A stretch of 64,000 nucleotides of DNA from Cheilinus undulatus (lineage: Eukaryota; Chordata; Actinopteri; Labriformes; Labridae). Where the stretch lies: contig NC_054878.1 in NCBI RefSeq assembly GCF_018320785.1, positions 43,375,023-43,439,022 of the forward strand, in the 5' to 3' direction. The notes under the pieces were generated by a model. It saw nothing but the letters and a program-made list of their open reading frames with translations, was not told where the DNA came from and made no database searches. Positions 21,961-34,609 of the stretch are shown here, piece after piece (position 1 is the stretch's first letter; each line of letters begins with the position of its first letter). Made by a program: the position numbers and the translations under genes.

Positions 21961-22566
21961 AAGACTTTGCCTCTAAACTGTCATCCGCTGCCAACTCGCA
22001 ACAGGTTTTGATCGTCCATCTTCCTTGCAGCGGAGTCTCACGAGATGAACCCGCGATGCTCATGCCCAAAACACGCTTCAGTGGAAACATATTCAAAGTG
22101 CAATTGTACTTAGCAGAAATTTTAGACATATTGCTCTTATTTTGTGAAAAACTGTAATGGAAACACAGCCAATGTGGCATTCCCAGTATTTGGGCATGTC
22201 TTTGGTTCTCCCGGTGTTACTAGACTTTTGTGAGGCCTGGATGTTGACTGATGGCTGGGGGTACTCACTTTTGTAACAACTGCTCTTCAGCTTATCTTCA
22301 GGTATTGTTGGCAAGACCGTGTGTCTAATGCTGATGTGGAAAGGGTCAGCTGTCTGATACAGGAACAGCAGCTGATCAGGCCTGATCCAGCTGACCACAT
22401 AATGAGTGCCTAGGACTCTGTGGGATGGAGAGGTAGGGTATGGGCTTGGAGCAGGCCTGAATGATGGACAGAGCAGTACAGGACCAAGGTTGACACGGCA
22501 AAGTGCTGAACGGGTAAATTCTCCCACACCTGACCTGAACAGTTAAACTTCTTTAAAATGTTAGGA

Positions 22567-22700
22567 TGCAGTGCTAATTTCATCGACTAAAACTCTGACT
22601 AGAAACAGTTATGGACGGGCTTTTTTCCATGAGAACGACCAGACTAAAATAGACAAAAATAGATCTTTGATGACTAAAACTGGGGGGGGGGGGGGGCATT
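22567..22700. repeat. Truncated hAT-like MITE ending at a poly-G run
   Basis: It begins CAGTGCTAATTTCATCGACT like the element at 28946-29409 but is cut short at a run of about 16 G at 22681-22697. No coding content. Confidence 0.45.
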
Positions 22701-23251
22701 ATTATCACACGCTTTTAATCGTCGAGCATTTATAGATGATCATGTCAACATGGGCCGCATACAGTACACTGGAAAAACAAACAAACAAAAAAACCCCAGA
22801 ATTTTTAAAAGGGCACTTGCTTGGTCCTGAGGGCAACGTGTCTATCTGTGCACGCCACCGTGATGATGTCTATGGTTCCGACAAACGCTGTGGCCCTTGT
22901 TAGCTGTCTTTTAGCAACCATCTTTATTAAGATGGGAAAAGATACACATTTCAAAGGTGGGATAGTTTCAGATGTATTTTATGTTGTAGTATAAAATGTT
23001 ATACTCTCTTGAGCTTGTGTCACCACAGACCTTATTTCAGGCATTTAACTGAAAACTCATTCAAAAATCTCATAAACTTTCAGACGAGGGAACTGGAAGT
23101 GTTAAAATGCTAACTCACTTCTTCATTTTAGAACTCATTCCTGCACCACTCTATAGATCTTATTTACTTATTTAACAGTCTGGCCCCCACGATGTCTGCC
23201 AAGAAAAAACATGTCCCCTGTGCAAGTGTAGTTGGTGATCCCTGGTGCTAC

Positions 23252-26200
23252 TCATGACGCTGTTCTCTGGATTCTAACAGAAGCATCAGGACCTCCTGAG
23301 TTTTCATAGACGACTGAAGCTTCAGCTTCATCCTCTCCATTGTTTATCTGTAAGAAGAAAAACTACAAACTTTAGATACTCATATCAGATAATTAACACC
23401 ATTATAAATTTCTCTTTTCCTGTCAGCCTTTAAAGTACAGCAGTAAACCTTTCAATACCACAGAAATGAGTGTTGATTCCATTTTTAAACTCACAGCACT
23501 GGGATTCATCGGTGTTCGGTTCCCTATGAGAACAAAATACATACTTTCAGTTTCAACAGCATAAATCCATGTTAAACTAACCCTCTGGTTTATGAGGAAT
23601 AATGTGAAAATATCCCCACCTTTGGTTCTCCTCCATATGTTGACCATCACAACAGCAATTATGAGAACTGCCAGTCCAACAGACACAATGATAAACCTGA
23701 GCCAACCTGGAAAGTAAAACCCAAACATTAAAATCATCTAGGCTGCAGGGTATGATTGAAGATCATTTAGTTATGGCATGACTTTAAACTTTTCTTGTGG
23801 ATAAATATTTCACCTAATTCATCGGTAGCTTTGGGGTTCTTAATGATAAATCAACCACACCAGATTTTGGTTCATTTCCTTTGGGCAACAACTTTCAATA
23901 AGGGGACCAAGACCCCATGGTTTTCAATATTCACAAAGATAAACAAAACAAACCAACCAATTACCAAACAGGCTGACTGCTGTAGACCCACCCAACTCCA
24001 ACTATGACAACTTACCAGCTTTACATCTATCGTAATTATTGTTATTTAAGGGGACATATTATGCAAAAATCACTTTTCAGACGTTTCTAACACAAATATG
24101 TGCCCCTGGCCCGTCCACAGTCCCCTCAAGTACCAGAAAATTTGAACTAGGGCTTCATAACACAGTGACCTGTCATACAACAAACCTAAATACAGATCTA
24201 ATTTCACTTTACAGGGTCTTTAAAGTCTTGTGAGAGCTGAATGTAGGCTGATGGCCAGAGGTGCCAGCTGGACTCCTTGGTGACATCTCTTCAGTGTGCT
24301 TTTGAGCATCGTTGTAAAGAGGCTGTGTCTCATGCTGGTGTGCTCAGCTTTTGCAGGCACCTGGTGCACTTTCCTGGACCTGGTCCAGTTCACTGCATGC
24401 AGAATGCCCAGGACCTGGTGGGATTAGTCCAGATGCCAGGTGGACCGTGTGCGTCATGAAGGGGTCAGCTGTGACAGATGGGGTATAGGCATATGCTACC
24501 AACCTGAGCTTTTTATTTATTTATTTATTTGTAGGGGGACAGTTTCATATTTCCATTGCATGGATATGATTCATACTCATGTGGGAAACCTCACATACAA
24601 AGTGTTAGGGAAAGGCAGGACTTCTGAAAAAAATCTCAGATGGTGATTGGTTGAACATCCTGTCTGTCACATTCAATATGGGCCAATCAGAGCAACAACA
24701 CAAAATGAGGTTGTCATAATTTATGAGCAGAGGAGCTGGTTGGTCTGTAGAGGAAAAACATCTTTTCAGCCAAGACAAGTTTTCAGTGCATTTCTTTGCT
24801 CCTTTTTTAATAATTAAATGCTGTCCAGATGTGTTAAAGCGGTCGCTAAAGCTACATCTGAGCTAACATCACCAGTGTTAGTCACTGCTAATGCCTTTAA
24901 GTACAACTAAACCCCATCAGCTTTATATTTCAAGCATGCAAGGCACTGTGCCACAGCCTATATGAAAGCCACGTCTGTCTTTTAGTCATCCGTCACATTC
25001 GTACTCTGCTATGTTCACATTAGCGCACTGTTATTTTAAATTAACTTCAGATATCATTAAACCTTTGAAATAATCATGAAACCCAACCAATCATGTTATT
25101 TAAACAGATTTTACTTTTAGAATAGCTAAGGACAATGTCCTTCCATTCTGTTTTGCATTTTCAGGTCAGGTATCTTTTAACATCATCTGATCCAGCTAGG
25201 ACTTTCTTTTGAGGGAGATTGTATATCTGTGTTAAAAAATATCTGTCTCAGAGTAAAGAATGACTTTTCACACTCTTCAGAAGAGGCTCCAAATGTTAAG
25301 CATGTCTGAGAGCAGTCAGTAGACACTGGGCAGTGCGGTAAAATGTGTGTACTGTGTCAGATGTGCTGATACTTCCTGTCTCCCTCACTTTGTTGTGCTT
25401 GTTTCTGTGTGCTTAAAAACTCTTAATGCTCTTTAACTGTAAAACCTTGTCTTTTTTCTTTCTTTTTTTTTTAATTGATTTTTTTTTTTTATTGATTTTT
25501 ATGGTCTTGGTCATGTCTTGGTCTTGACCCCCAAAAGTCTTGGTCTTGGACAGTGTGGTCTTGAGTACAACACTACTGACATGTCTACACTTGCTATGGT
25601 TTCAGTTTTGCAGTTCTCTGTGGAGTTTACGCCTCAGTAGCAGCTACGTCACGTTTCGTAGCTCTGATTGGCCCTTAAAGATGTGACAGACAGATCATTC
25701 ATCCATTCACCCTCTGAGTGTTTCTGGTGTGTCAGGTTAGCCAACACCATGGCCAGTCCATTTGTTTTTAAAGGTTAACAAGTAATGTCATTCTGTTGGA
25801 AGTACTTCTCAAAAATGACAGACTACTGTGGTAAAAGAACAAAAAAGGCATCACATGTTTTAGTAGTCTACATCCACACATAAAATACAGAGTGGAGAAC
25901 ATCATTTTGAATGGTTGTTTAAGCTGACAGTTTTAATAATGCCTGATTTTGGTGGACGCCTCAACATCCACACCCCCTTACATCCTACATAACAAGGAGA
26001 AAGATTTGAGGAATATAAATACCTGGTTGAGTTTGATCCTCTTCCTCTGTTGTTTCCTCTCCTCCTGATGGTGGGACATTAAAGAGCAGCGTTTGACCAC
26101 TCCTATTATCTGTCACCTTGCAGTACAGCAGCTCTTCAATGTTTGACTTCTGATGAAGATGAGGAGTTTTAAATGACACATAAACTGAACAGGTACCTGG

Positions 26201-26918
26201 GTTTGTCTCAATGTCTTCCTGACTCCCCTCATACATCCACTGTACTGAGTGCCAACATCCAGTGTATGTCAACACAGAGCAGAACAAGAAAAGCTCTGCT
26301 TCTGACTCAACTGGTGAAAATGTGAGAAAAAGACAATTAGTAAAATTTATTTCATAAATTTGATCAACTATTTTCTGTTTTACTATTAAACAGTGTGAAA
26401 TGAGAACAGTTTATGAAAGCACTTACAGTTGATAACAGACAGAGAAACAGCGGGATCTTGATTATGATGTTTGCAGATGTAAACACCAACATCCTCCGTT
26501 GTGACATCCTTTATAACCAGAGAACAGTTTTCTAGAACATTCAGTCTCTTGGCTTTATCTTTTAAAATCTCTCCTGTTATTTTTCCGTTTTTAACCAGCG
26601 TCTTTGCATAACCAACATGACTGTAAAGCCAAGAAGTCTTGTCACAGCTCTGCTGATTTTTAGTCAGATTTCCACACGGTAGAGTCACGTCATCTCTGAG
26701 TCTGACAGTGAAGGAGGGGAAGTCTTCACCAGTCACTGCTGTTAAAGGAGATTTAATACATAAATGGCTAAAGCTCCAAATAAAACCATCAAAAACAACA
26801 AAGTTTGCCATGTTAAAGCCAGCATTTCAAACATCAGGACATGCTTGTCTCATATTGATCTCATCTTATTGAAATTCTTACCTGCAATCAGAAGAATCAG
26901 AATCCCAAACAAAGACAT
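23252..26918 (-). CDS. Gene 4: complete two-Ig-domain receptor, YxN tail
   Basis: Six exons join in frame into 282 aa: 26882-26918 signal (MSLFGILILLIAG), 26427-26738 D1, 26023-26310 D2 plus acidic stalk, 23620-23706 transmembrane, 23495-23523, and 23252-23347 tail. Boundaries are canonical and phase 1 except the last junction, which is phase 0. D1 has TLPCGN, QQSCDKTSW, ENCSLVIK and GVYICK. D2 has LFCSVLTYTGC, SVQWMYEG, a third cysteine and LLYCKVTD, then EETTEEEDQTQ as the membrane-proximal segment. The transmembrane exon begins [11 protein letters not shown]. The tail reads EASVVYENSGG and ASVRIQ; VVYENS is not an ITIM because +3 is Ser, but YEN fits a Grb2-type SH2 site (inference). It is the intact tandem partner of gene 3. 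Confidence 0.82.
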
Positions 26919-27354
26919 TTTAATCCTTCCGTATCGACTGGTTTAATGTCTTGTTAACATCGTTCTCACGCCCTTAACCTCCAATGACTCTGACAGCTTT
27001 AGCTTCCTGCTATAGTTCGTTTAACTAAACAGCTCAAAAGCAAATTAAAGTCTTATGTGGACTAAAATGCTATGAGCTGCTGTCAGAGAAACATCAGGAC
27101 AAAAATGTGAACCTGAGTGAGAGTGAGCGAGTCAGACTGATATGCAGCTACGTGGTTCAGCATGGTGGCATGCTGGCTCAGTTGTGATTTGTTTTGCGGT
27201 GTGAGAAAATATTTGTTCCTCATTGTGGTTGGTGATGTAATTCTAAGAGGTGATGAGGAAGTGTTAAAGTGTGAGTGTGGGTACCACAGCAGCAGAGTCC
27301 TCCCTTGTTAAACATCACTTTGTTTTGTTGTTTATTCAGTGAATTTTTGATATG

Positions 27355-28330
27355 CTCTGTAAAGTTATTTAACACGCCTCCTTCTAGTCAGTATTTAGTA
27401 GAGTCACCTTTGGCTGCAGTCACAGCTCTGAATCTGTGTGGATAGGTCTCAGTCAGGCTCAAACATCTAGACACTAGTTTACTCCATTCGTCTTTGCAAA
27501 ACAGCTCAAGAGGAAGTAACAAATTCAGACACAAAAATATGCACGTCATATCTTTGACCTGCAAACAGTTTGTGCTTCCTGTCTTCCTGCTCAGACCGTT
27601 TATTCATGTGTTTAACTAAAAAAAAAAACGAATGCAAAAGTTACAGAGGATATATCACACATTCTCTTTAACTCAAAATTATATTTATACAGAGTTACAG
27701 TTATGTAAAAATAATAAAGTGTTGCACAGTCACTGGTAGCTGCTGCAGTGAGGCTCAAAGTGAAAATCAAAGTGGATCTAATCATACCAGTGAAGAGATG
27801 AAAGTGGCACTAATATGATAGAGTCTGTGGTGCACATCACAGAAACAACACAAGCAACATGTCAGATGTTCAAACTGAGACATTTTATCTTTTCAGGCAA
27901 AATATAAGCTCATTATGAATTTGACGCCAGCAGCACATCTCAAAAAAGTAGGAATGGGGCAACAAAAGGCTGAAAAGTAAGTAGCACTAATGAAAAAACA
28001 GCTGGAGGAGCATTTCACTACTAATTCTGTTGATTTGCAACAGGTCAGTAACATGTCTGCGTATAAGAGGGGTAATTTAGAGAGGCAGAGTCTCTCAGAA
28101 GTAAGGATGGACAGAATTTCACTAATCTGTAAAAAACAGTTCTAAAGCCTGCGTCTCTGATGGTATGGGGTTACATTAATGCCTAGGGCATGGGCAGCTT
28201 ACTCATCTGGAAAGAAACTATCAATGCTGAAAAGTAGAGAGAGGTTTCAGAGCAACATGCTCCCATCCAGACAACGTCTCTTTCAGGGAAGGCCTTGACT
28301 GTTTCAGCCAGACATAAAGACTTTGCCTCT
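27355..28330. repeat. Upstream flank of gene 4: repeat and TcMar-like fragment
   Basis: A DNA-transposon fragment lies at 27355-27500 and the TcMar-like fragment at about 27900-28330, both paralogous to the flank of gene 3. Bases between 27500 and 27900 show nothing gene-like. Confidence 0.4.
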
Positions 28331-28945
28331 GAACTGTCATCTGTTGCCAACTCGCAACAGGTTTTGATCGTCCATCTTCCTTGCGGAGTCTTGCAAGATG
28401 AGATTTTTACGAGAATCACGATGCTCATGCCCAAAACACTCTTCAATGGAAACATATTCAAAGAGCAATTGTACTTAGTAGAAATTTTTGACATATTGCT
28501 TTTATTTTGTGAAAAACTGTAATGGAAACACAGCTAATGTGGCGTTCCCAGTATTTGGGCATGTCCTTGGTCCTCCCAGTGTTACTAGACTTTTGTGAGG
28601 CCTGGATGTTGACTGATGGCCAGAGGCGCTTACCTTTGTGACAACTGTTCTCCAGCTTATCTTCATGTATCTTTGGCAAGACTATGTGTCTAATGCTGAT
28701 GTGGTCAGGAGAGTGAGGATGGAAAGGGTCAGCTGTCTGATACAGGAACAGCAGCTGATCAGGCCTGATCCAGCTGACCACATAATGAGTGCCCAGGACT
28801 CTGTGTGCTGGAGAGATGGGGTATGGTGCAGGCCTGAATGATGGACAGAGCAGTCCAGGACAAAGGTTGACACAGTGAAGTGCTGGACCGGTATATGCTC
28901 CCATTCCTGACCTGAGCAGTTAAACTTCTTTAAAATGTTACAATG

Positions 28946-29409
28946 CAGTGCTAATTTCATCGACTTAAACTCTGACTAAAAACAGTTATGGACAAGTTTT
29001 TTTCCATGAGAACGACCAGACTAAGAAAATAGATCTTTGATGACTAAAACTGGCTGAAAGTAAATTTAGTTTTCTTCAAGACGACTAAAATTCAACTTAA
29101 ATGTAATTTAGTTTTTGTGGGACATTCAAAATCCATGATATTTCTCCACTGTGGGTAAATCTGACTAAATACAATTAATATGTATCGCTTCTGACTCTCA
29201 GCTGTAGAAAGCAGGGACCCCAGGTTTGGCAGAGTGCAGAGAGCACAGTACCATGATTTGATACCGGATTTCGGCAAAAATGTGAGAACTTTTTATGGAC
29301 TAAAACTTTGAACGGTAGAAACTACCAAAAAGTGACTAAAATTAAAAGGCATTTAATATTAAGACTAAAATTAGACTAAACTTAAAAATAGCTGTCAAAA
29401 TCAACACTG
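28946..29409. mobile_element. hAT-like MITE, CAGTG termini
   Basis: Left end CAGTGCTAATTTCATC, right end GACAAAATCAACACTG-like (reverse complement CAGTGTTGATTTTGAC). Flanking 8-mers TTACAATG and TTATGATG agree at 6 of 8 positions, compatible with an old 8-bp target-site duplication. The interior is rich in GACTAAAA motifs. No protein frame. Confidence 0.5.
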
Positions 29410-29612
29410 TTATGATGCTGTATATTTTTACTGACTGTACAGAGTGGAGGTCAATGACAAACACTAGTCTCTTTTCTCATGTTTTAATGCTTCCACCTAC
29501 TGTGTATAAAACAACATAAGAATAAAAGATGAAAGATAAAATCATGAAGAACATCTTACTCAGGATACAGACACTGATTGTGAGCTCATTCAAACCAGAA
29601 CAAACTCCAGTA

Positions 29613-30469
29613 CAGTGTTAATGTTGACAGCACTTTTTAATTTAGTTTTAGTTATGTCTTTTGCCGAAAATATCATTTAGTTTTAGTCATAATTTAGTCA
29701 TCTAAATTGTTTTAGTTTTAGTCTAATTTTAGTTGACGAAACTTCCCAACATTTTACAGTAAATTTAGTCGACTGATTGGATCTCTCCCCAACTTACCCC
29801 GCCACCACGCAGCAAAAGCAGTTGTGATTGGATCTACCCCGTATCTCATCCCACCTTTCAACTGTTGTTGCAATTTTTCTCTGTTGCTGGTGAACAAAAG
29901 AAATATCAGACAATCTGCCGGCCAAGAAAAAGGTTTATTCTTGCAAGGTCAATCACACATACAACGTTCAGTAAAAATCAGAGAGAGAGAGACAGAGAGA
30001 GAGAGAAGGAAAAGGAGAGAGTCCAAGGCAGAAGAGAGTCCAAGAGAGAAAAGAGCCCCCAGCATCGGGAGGCTAGCACCTTTATCCTTGAGCAACGCCC
30101 CCTCCCCAAGATATGTTTGAGCTACGCCTCTGTCTGGGCACAATCCACACTCGCACAGGGCTTTGTTTCCAGGCAGTCTGTTGAGGCAAAGGAGCTAAAA
30201 TCCCATTTCACCACACAGCCAAAGTAGCAGTGATTGGACAAATGCCTAACTTGCCCTACTTTCTATATGACAAAATTAGGTCTGATTAAATAAAGTCTCT
30301 GTCAAACATTTTCCTTTCATTTTTATTTGTTTACTAAAGTGTCAATTAATTTCATTTTAGTTTTGTCCATGTGCACTTGTTCTTATTAGTTTCTGTCTCA
30401 TTTTCATCAGGGACAAAAGCTATTAATAAAAACTATAATGAAAATAATTAGTCTACAAAATAAACACAG
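29613..30469. mobile_element. hAT-like element with perfect 8-bp target duplication
   Basis: CTCCAGTA occurs at 29605-29612 and again at 30470-30477, directly outside CAGTGTTAATGTTGAC on the left and AAATAAACACAG on the right. The interior has TTTTAGTT-rich DNA related to the element at 28946 and is interrupted by an LTR-like insertion at about 29888-30213. No transposase. Confidence 0.6.
29888..30213 (-). mobile_element. Probable solo LTR nested in a hAT-like element
   Basis: The ends form the short inverted repeat TGGTGAA / TTCACCA. Read on the minus strand the segment starts TG, ends CA, and has AATAAA at 29934-29939 followed by a short downstream part, as in an LTR with U3-R-U5. A GA-rich tract lies at 29980-30010. 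No clear 4-6 bp target duplication is visible, so this is tentative. No internal retroviral or retrotransposon genes are nearby. Confidence 0.4.
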
Positions 30470-30589
30470 CTCCAGTATTTATATCCCTGCTGAGAAGTAT
30501 TGTTTTCACTCCAGCAGGAAAAAATATTACAAAGCTAAACCTGAAAAGCAATGTTTGAAATTCTTCAATTTTTATTTATAATAGTAGCA

Positions 30590-31440
30590 ATGATAATAAT
30601 GACCTTTGCTTATAGAGAACTTTTCAAAACAGAGTCACAAAGTTCTTCACATGCAGCAGAGATTACAACACAGCAGTAAAATCAGGCAGCAAAGTAAAGG
30701 TAAAGGGTAAAGGTACAAAGATCAGAACATGTTAATCGGGTAAATTAAAGCAGTTAAAACTTGGGTAAAATCAGGAAAGGCTCTTAGATAAAAGTATGTG
30801 ATTGGAACACCTGATTTCAATTATTTGGAAGGTGAGTGAATACTTTTGGCAATATAGTGCATTTCTTATATGATAAAAACAGGGTTGCACAAGTTTAGTA
30901 ACATGCTTTTCCAATGATAAATTGTTATCAAACCACACTCCTGGATTTTAATGCAGCAGGCCTTATGCTGTTAAACATGGAACCAGCAGATGGCAGCACT
31001 TTCTCTGTAATGAGCTGGGACCCAATGACAAGAAAGTCTGTTCTGTCTTCATTCAGCTGCAAAAAGTGATGACATCCAGCTCTTCACATCATCCTCACAA
31101 GTTTTTAAGGTGCTCGGCTGACCCAGGTCTGATGGATTAACTGGTATGTATAGCTGAGTATCATCTGCATAGAAGTGGAATGAAATGTCATGTTTTTCAA
31201 TGATGTGACCCAGGAGCAGCACATACAAAGAAAATAAACTTGGTCCTTGAACTGATCCCTGGGGTGCACCGTACCTGATAGTAGAAAATGACAAGGTGTG
31301 GTTGCAGAGACACAGAACCTCCTGTTTGATAAATGAAAATAAAACCACTTTAAAAATGTGCCAGATAACCCCACCCAGTTAAACTGGAAAAAATAAAACA
31401 AAGACATATTTACAATCATGTTGCTTTTTTTTTCTTTCAT
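30590..31440 (-). mobile_element. 3' part of a LINE (L2/CR1-like reverse transcriptase)
   Basis: The minus strand encodes reverse transcriptase signatures in two frames: YGAPQGSVQGPSLFSLY and FHFYADDTQLYIPV, with the catalytic YADD box near 31165. It continues through KSWMSS toward 30910. The segment near 30600-30660 (AAGTTCTTCACATG) looks like a LINE 3' end. One frameshift separates the upstream region from the GAPQGS block. A piece of the same LINE is present at 38450-38620, so it was inserted before the gene 5/6 duplication. Confidence 0.62.
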
Positions 31441-31451
31441 ATTTGCCGTTT

Positions 31452-34336
31452 TTACGGTGATTCTGATCCTGATGTTGCTAACTGAATTCTGACAGAAGCA
31501 TCATGGTCTGCTGTGTTTTCATAGAAGACTGAACCTTCAGCTTCAGCTTCATCATTCTGTACCTGTTTAAAGCAAAATGCAAATCCTCAGATTCTCCAGT
31601 AAAAACATGAGACTTGATCATACATTCAACCTTTAAAGTACAGCAGTAAATCTTAAAACACTGGAGAAATCAGATTTTAAACTTACAGGACTGTGCTCCT
31701 GCCCTGATTTGTTCCCTATGAAGACAACCACATCAGTTTAGCTTCTTTAACATTAATCCAGATGAAGTGAATCCTGTGGTTTAAAAGAAAACATCTTAGA
31801 AGTGACTCACCTTTGACACTGGTCCATATGTTGACGATCACAACAATCATTATGAGGGATGCCAATCCCACAGAGACGATGATGAACCTGAGCTGACCTG
31901 GAAATTAAACCAGAATTTGGCAGCATTTGATTTAAAATCCTTCATTTCAAAGATCAGTGTGAATATCTGTAATGAAGCATGGAATCACTGATGCCTTCAT
32001 AGACTTCATGATGAGGCAGACAGACAGAAAACTTTAACTCTCTACCTTTTTCCATTTGAGCCTCTTCCTCTACAGATGATGTTGGATTTATCTCTGTGGT
32101 CGTGCCTCCCGTTGATTTTTACAATCCAACAGAAAAAAGACAAATAACCGAATATTACTGACTAACAATTTTTATATACAGAAGAGAATGAAACTATTAG
32201 CCCCCCCATGAAAGCCATAACACAAACTCCGTAAATCTCAAAGCTTGTAAAATCAAGTAGAAACTGAGGGTTATCTTCACATTTACACTCAGTCTAAAAA
32301 CTTCAGTAAGAAAAAAAAAAACAAAGAAATTGGTTTAGACTGGAGAAAAAGAATTGCTGATGCTCACAAAGAAGGAGAAGGATCTTCAGAGTTATCACAG
32401 CATTTCTAAGAGTCAAGAACTGGAGTGAGAAGGATCATGAAGAACCTTACTGAGAGCCACACAGTCCAGAACAAGCCTGGCAGAGGAAGGAGGAGAAAGA
32501 TTTCAAAGACTGGAAAGAAAACTAGTGAGAGATGTGTCTAACTAGTGAAGGACTCAGCCAAGTCAGGAACTGTAGACTCAAAGAAGACCATCACTAAAGC
32601 CAGACTGAAGTATGCCAGGGACAAGCTGGAGAAAGATTCTGAGACTGGAAGCGTGTCCTTTGGTCCGATGACACCAAACTAGAACTCTTTGGCCACAGAG
32701 AAGTTTCTTATGTTTGGAGAAGAAGGGAGAGGCGTGTGACCCACACAACTCCGTCCCCACAGTGGAACAAGGCGGTGGGAGTGTTATGCTGTCAGGATGC
32801 TTTAGTGCTTCTGGAACTGGGAATCTCATGAAGGAGAGAGAAATCATGAAGACAGATGGAAATGAGAAAACCTGACGCAGTCAACAGCAAAACTGGGTCT
32901 TGGTTGTTGATTTGTCTTCAACATGGCAACGACCCAAAACATTTGTGGTTTCTGGTGTAGAACTGCCACCAGAAGACCAAAGAGAAAGTTACTGAGTGGC
33001 CTGCACAAAGCCCTGACTTAAATCCCACTGAAAATCTGTGGGGTGAACTGAAGACCAAGGTCCATGCCAGAAGACCTGTTTGCAAAGTAAAACAATGTAA
33101 GCATGGGATGTTTGGATAGCTGAGTTAAAAATACTTCATGCATGGTTTATCAAACTCTTAGGGGCCTTCAAAAATGGCCTTTTGGAGCTCCTGTGGGGTC
33201 ATTTTTAAGATGCATGCACTAAACCCACAAAATACACACAGCTCATTCAGACAGTATTCAGACTACCTTCATTTTTTTATGATACGGTTGTTTAAATTCT
33301 TCTTTTTCTTCTTCTTAATGACCTATACTTAGTGCCCCATAATGACGAAGTTTTTTAAAGGTTCTCCCCTTCCCAAACTAATGGGGTGTTGCTGAGATGG
33401 ATGTGAAATAAATCCCATAAAACTGATGATAGTCTTCCTGGTGTCTTTGGTTAGACGTACCGTTCATATCAGGCCTCTTTGAGTCGGTGTTTGTGTTTAG
33501 GATTTTCTCAGTTGGTGATGTTGTTGGCGTTTGTGTTGTACTCTCCTGGGGAAACACTGAAAAACAAGAATGTATAAATACCTTGATGATTTGGAGTTAT
33601 TAAACTTAAACACAAATGTACTCAGTGAATGTACAAAATATTTTAAGGTAACATGAGTGGCTCATCATAATCTCACCTGGTTTATAAACTGAGGGCTGGT
33701 GGCTGACTCCAAATAGAAGTTTTACCTTCATGTAAGCATCCGTCACTTCGCACCTTACTAAACTAAGCTTCCCTGCAGGGATCTGCACAGAATCCACACA
33801 AACTTCAGTCTGTGTTGTCTCAGTTTCTCTTTTATCTGTGCCCTCATGAATCCACCTCACTTTGTGTCGACACCAGTGAATCGATGACACATAGCAGAGG
33901 AGCAACACCTCATCTCCATCTTCATGTTTAGTCACTGATAAAAAAAACAAAAAAACTATAAATTTTATTTTTTTGTTTGATTGTCAAAAACTAGAGTCTA
34001 ATCTGATGTCATTAAACAAATACCCACTTTGCAAAATGGAGAGTTCCACCTGATTATCTTGTCTTGAACTGATCAGCTGACAGTAGTAAACACCAACATC
34101 TGCCTCTGTGACCGTCTTTAGAGCCAGAGAACAGTTCTCTGTGAGACTCAGTCTGTCTGAGTATGGAGGATTTGGGAGAATCTGCCCCTGTCTGACCAGA
34201 TCTACTGGATTTTGTGAACTTCTCAAGATCCAGTCAATATCACCACATCTGCTCCCATCATCCACCACATGTCCTGAAGGTAAAGTGACGTCAGCTCCAT
34301 CTCTGACAATGAGGGATGAATTTTCTCTAGTCACTG
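31452..34336 (-). CDS. Gene 5: two-Ig-domain receptor with two stalk exons, signal exon not found
   Basis: Exons: D1 34028-34336, D2 33677-33934, Thr-rich stalk 33461-33556, second stalk 32046-32105 (weaker acceptor CGGGAG), transmembrane 31811-31897, 31687-31715, tail 31452-31562. All join in frame, giving about 316 residues after the signal peptide. D1 lacks the B-strand cysteine (TLPSGH) but keeps the F-strand one (VYYCQL), plus GSRC and ENCSL. D2 has four cysteines and RWIHEGTD. The transmembrane segment starts [11 protein letters not shown]. The tail has VFYENT (YxN, not ITIM) and ASVRIQ. No signal exon like that of gene 2 was found before the Tc1 element at 34610. The nearest candidate is MFFFGILILLIAG at 36804-36840, whose phase fits. 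A Tc1 relic lies in the intron between the stalk exons. Confidence 0.72.
32184..33135 (+). mobile_element. Tc1-like transposon, right end deleted
   Basis: It has the left terminal repeat GAGAATGAAACTATTAGCCC and a degraded transposase with frameshifts throughout; for example, the plus strand near 33010 encodes [19 protein letters not shown] residues. Compared with the duplicate at 39428-40631 it has lost the transposase C-terminus and the right terminal repeat. It sits between the two stalk exons of gene 5. Confidence 0.62.
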
Positions 34337-34609
34337 CTGTTTAAAAGACAAAAGAGAGAGACATGAAGAGAAAAAACTTGAAGATGCACATACTGGACGA
34401 TTTTTAAATCAAATGATTTTAAAAACGTCGGAGACCACCAACAGGACAATTTCAAACCTCACACACTGGAGAGCACACACCTGCTGACCTGCCAACCGCC
34501 TTGTGTGATCATATCGATCAATATCCTCTTACTGTTTCTACCCAGCAGGTTGCCCTGGCATGTGTTACAGATGTAGCAAAAATCATAAAACAAGAGAAAG
34601 ACTCAGGAT

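Noticed and set aside
29824..30227. Arg/Glu-rich plus-strand open frames
   Set aside because: They come from the AGAGAG tract and the antisense of an LTR-like segment. No domain or splice support.
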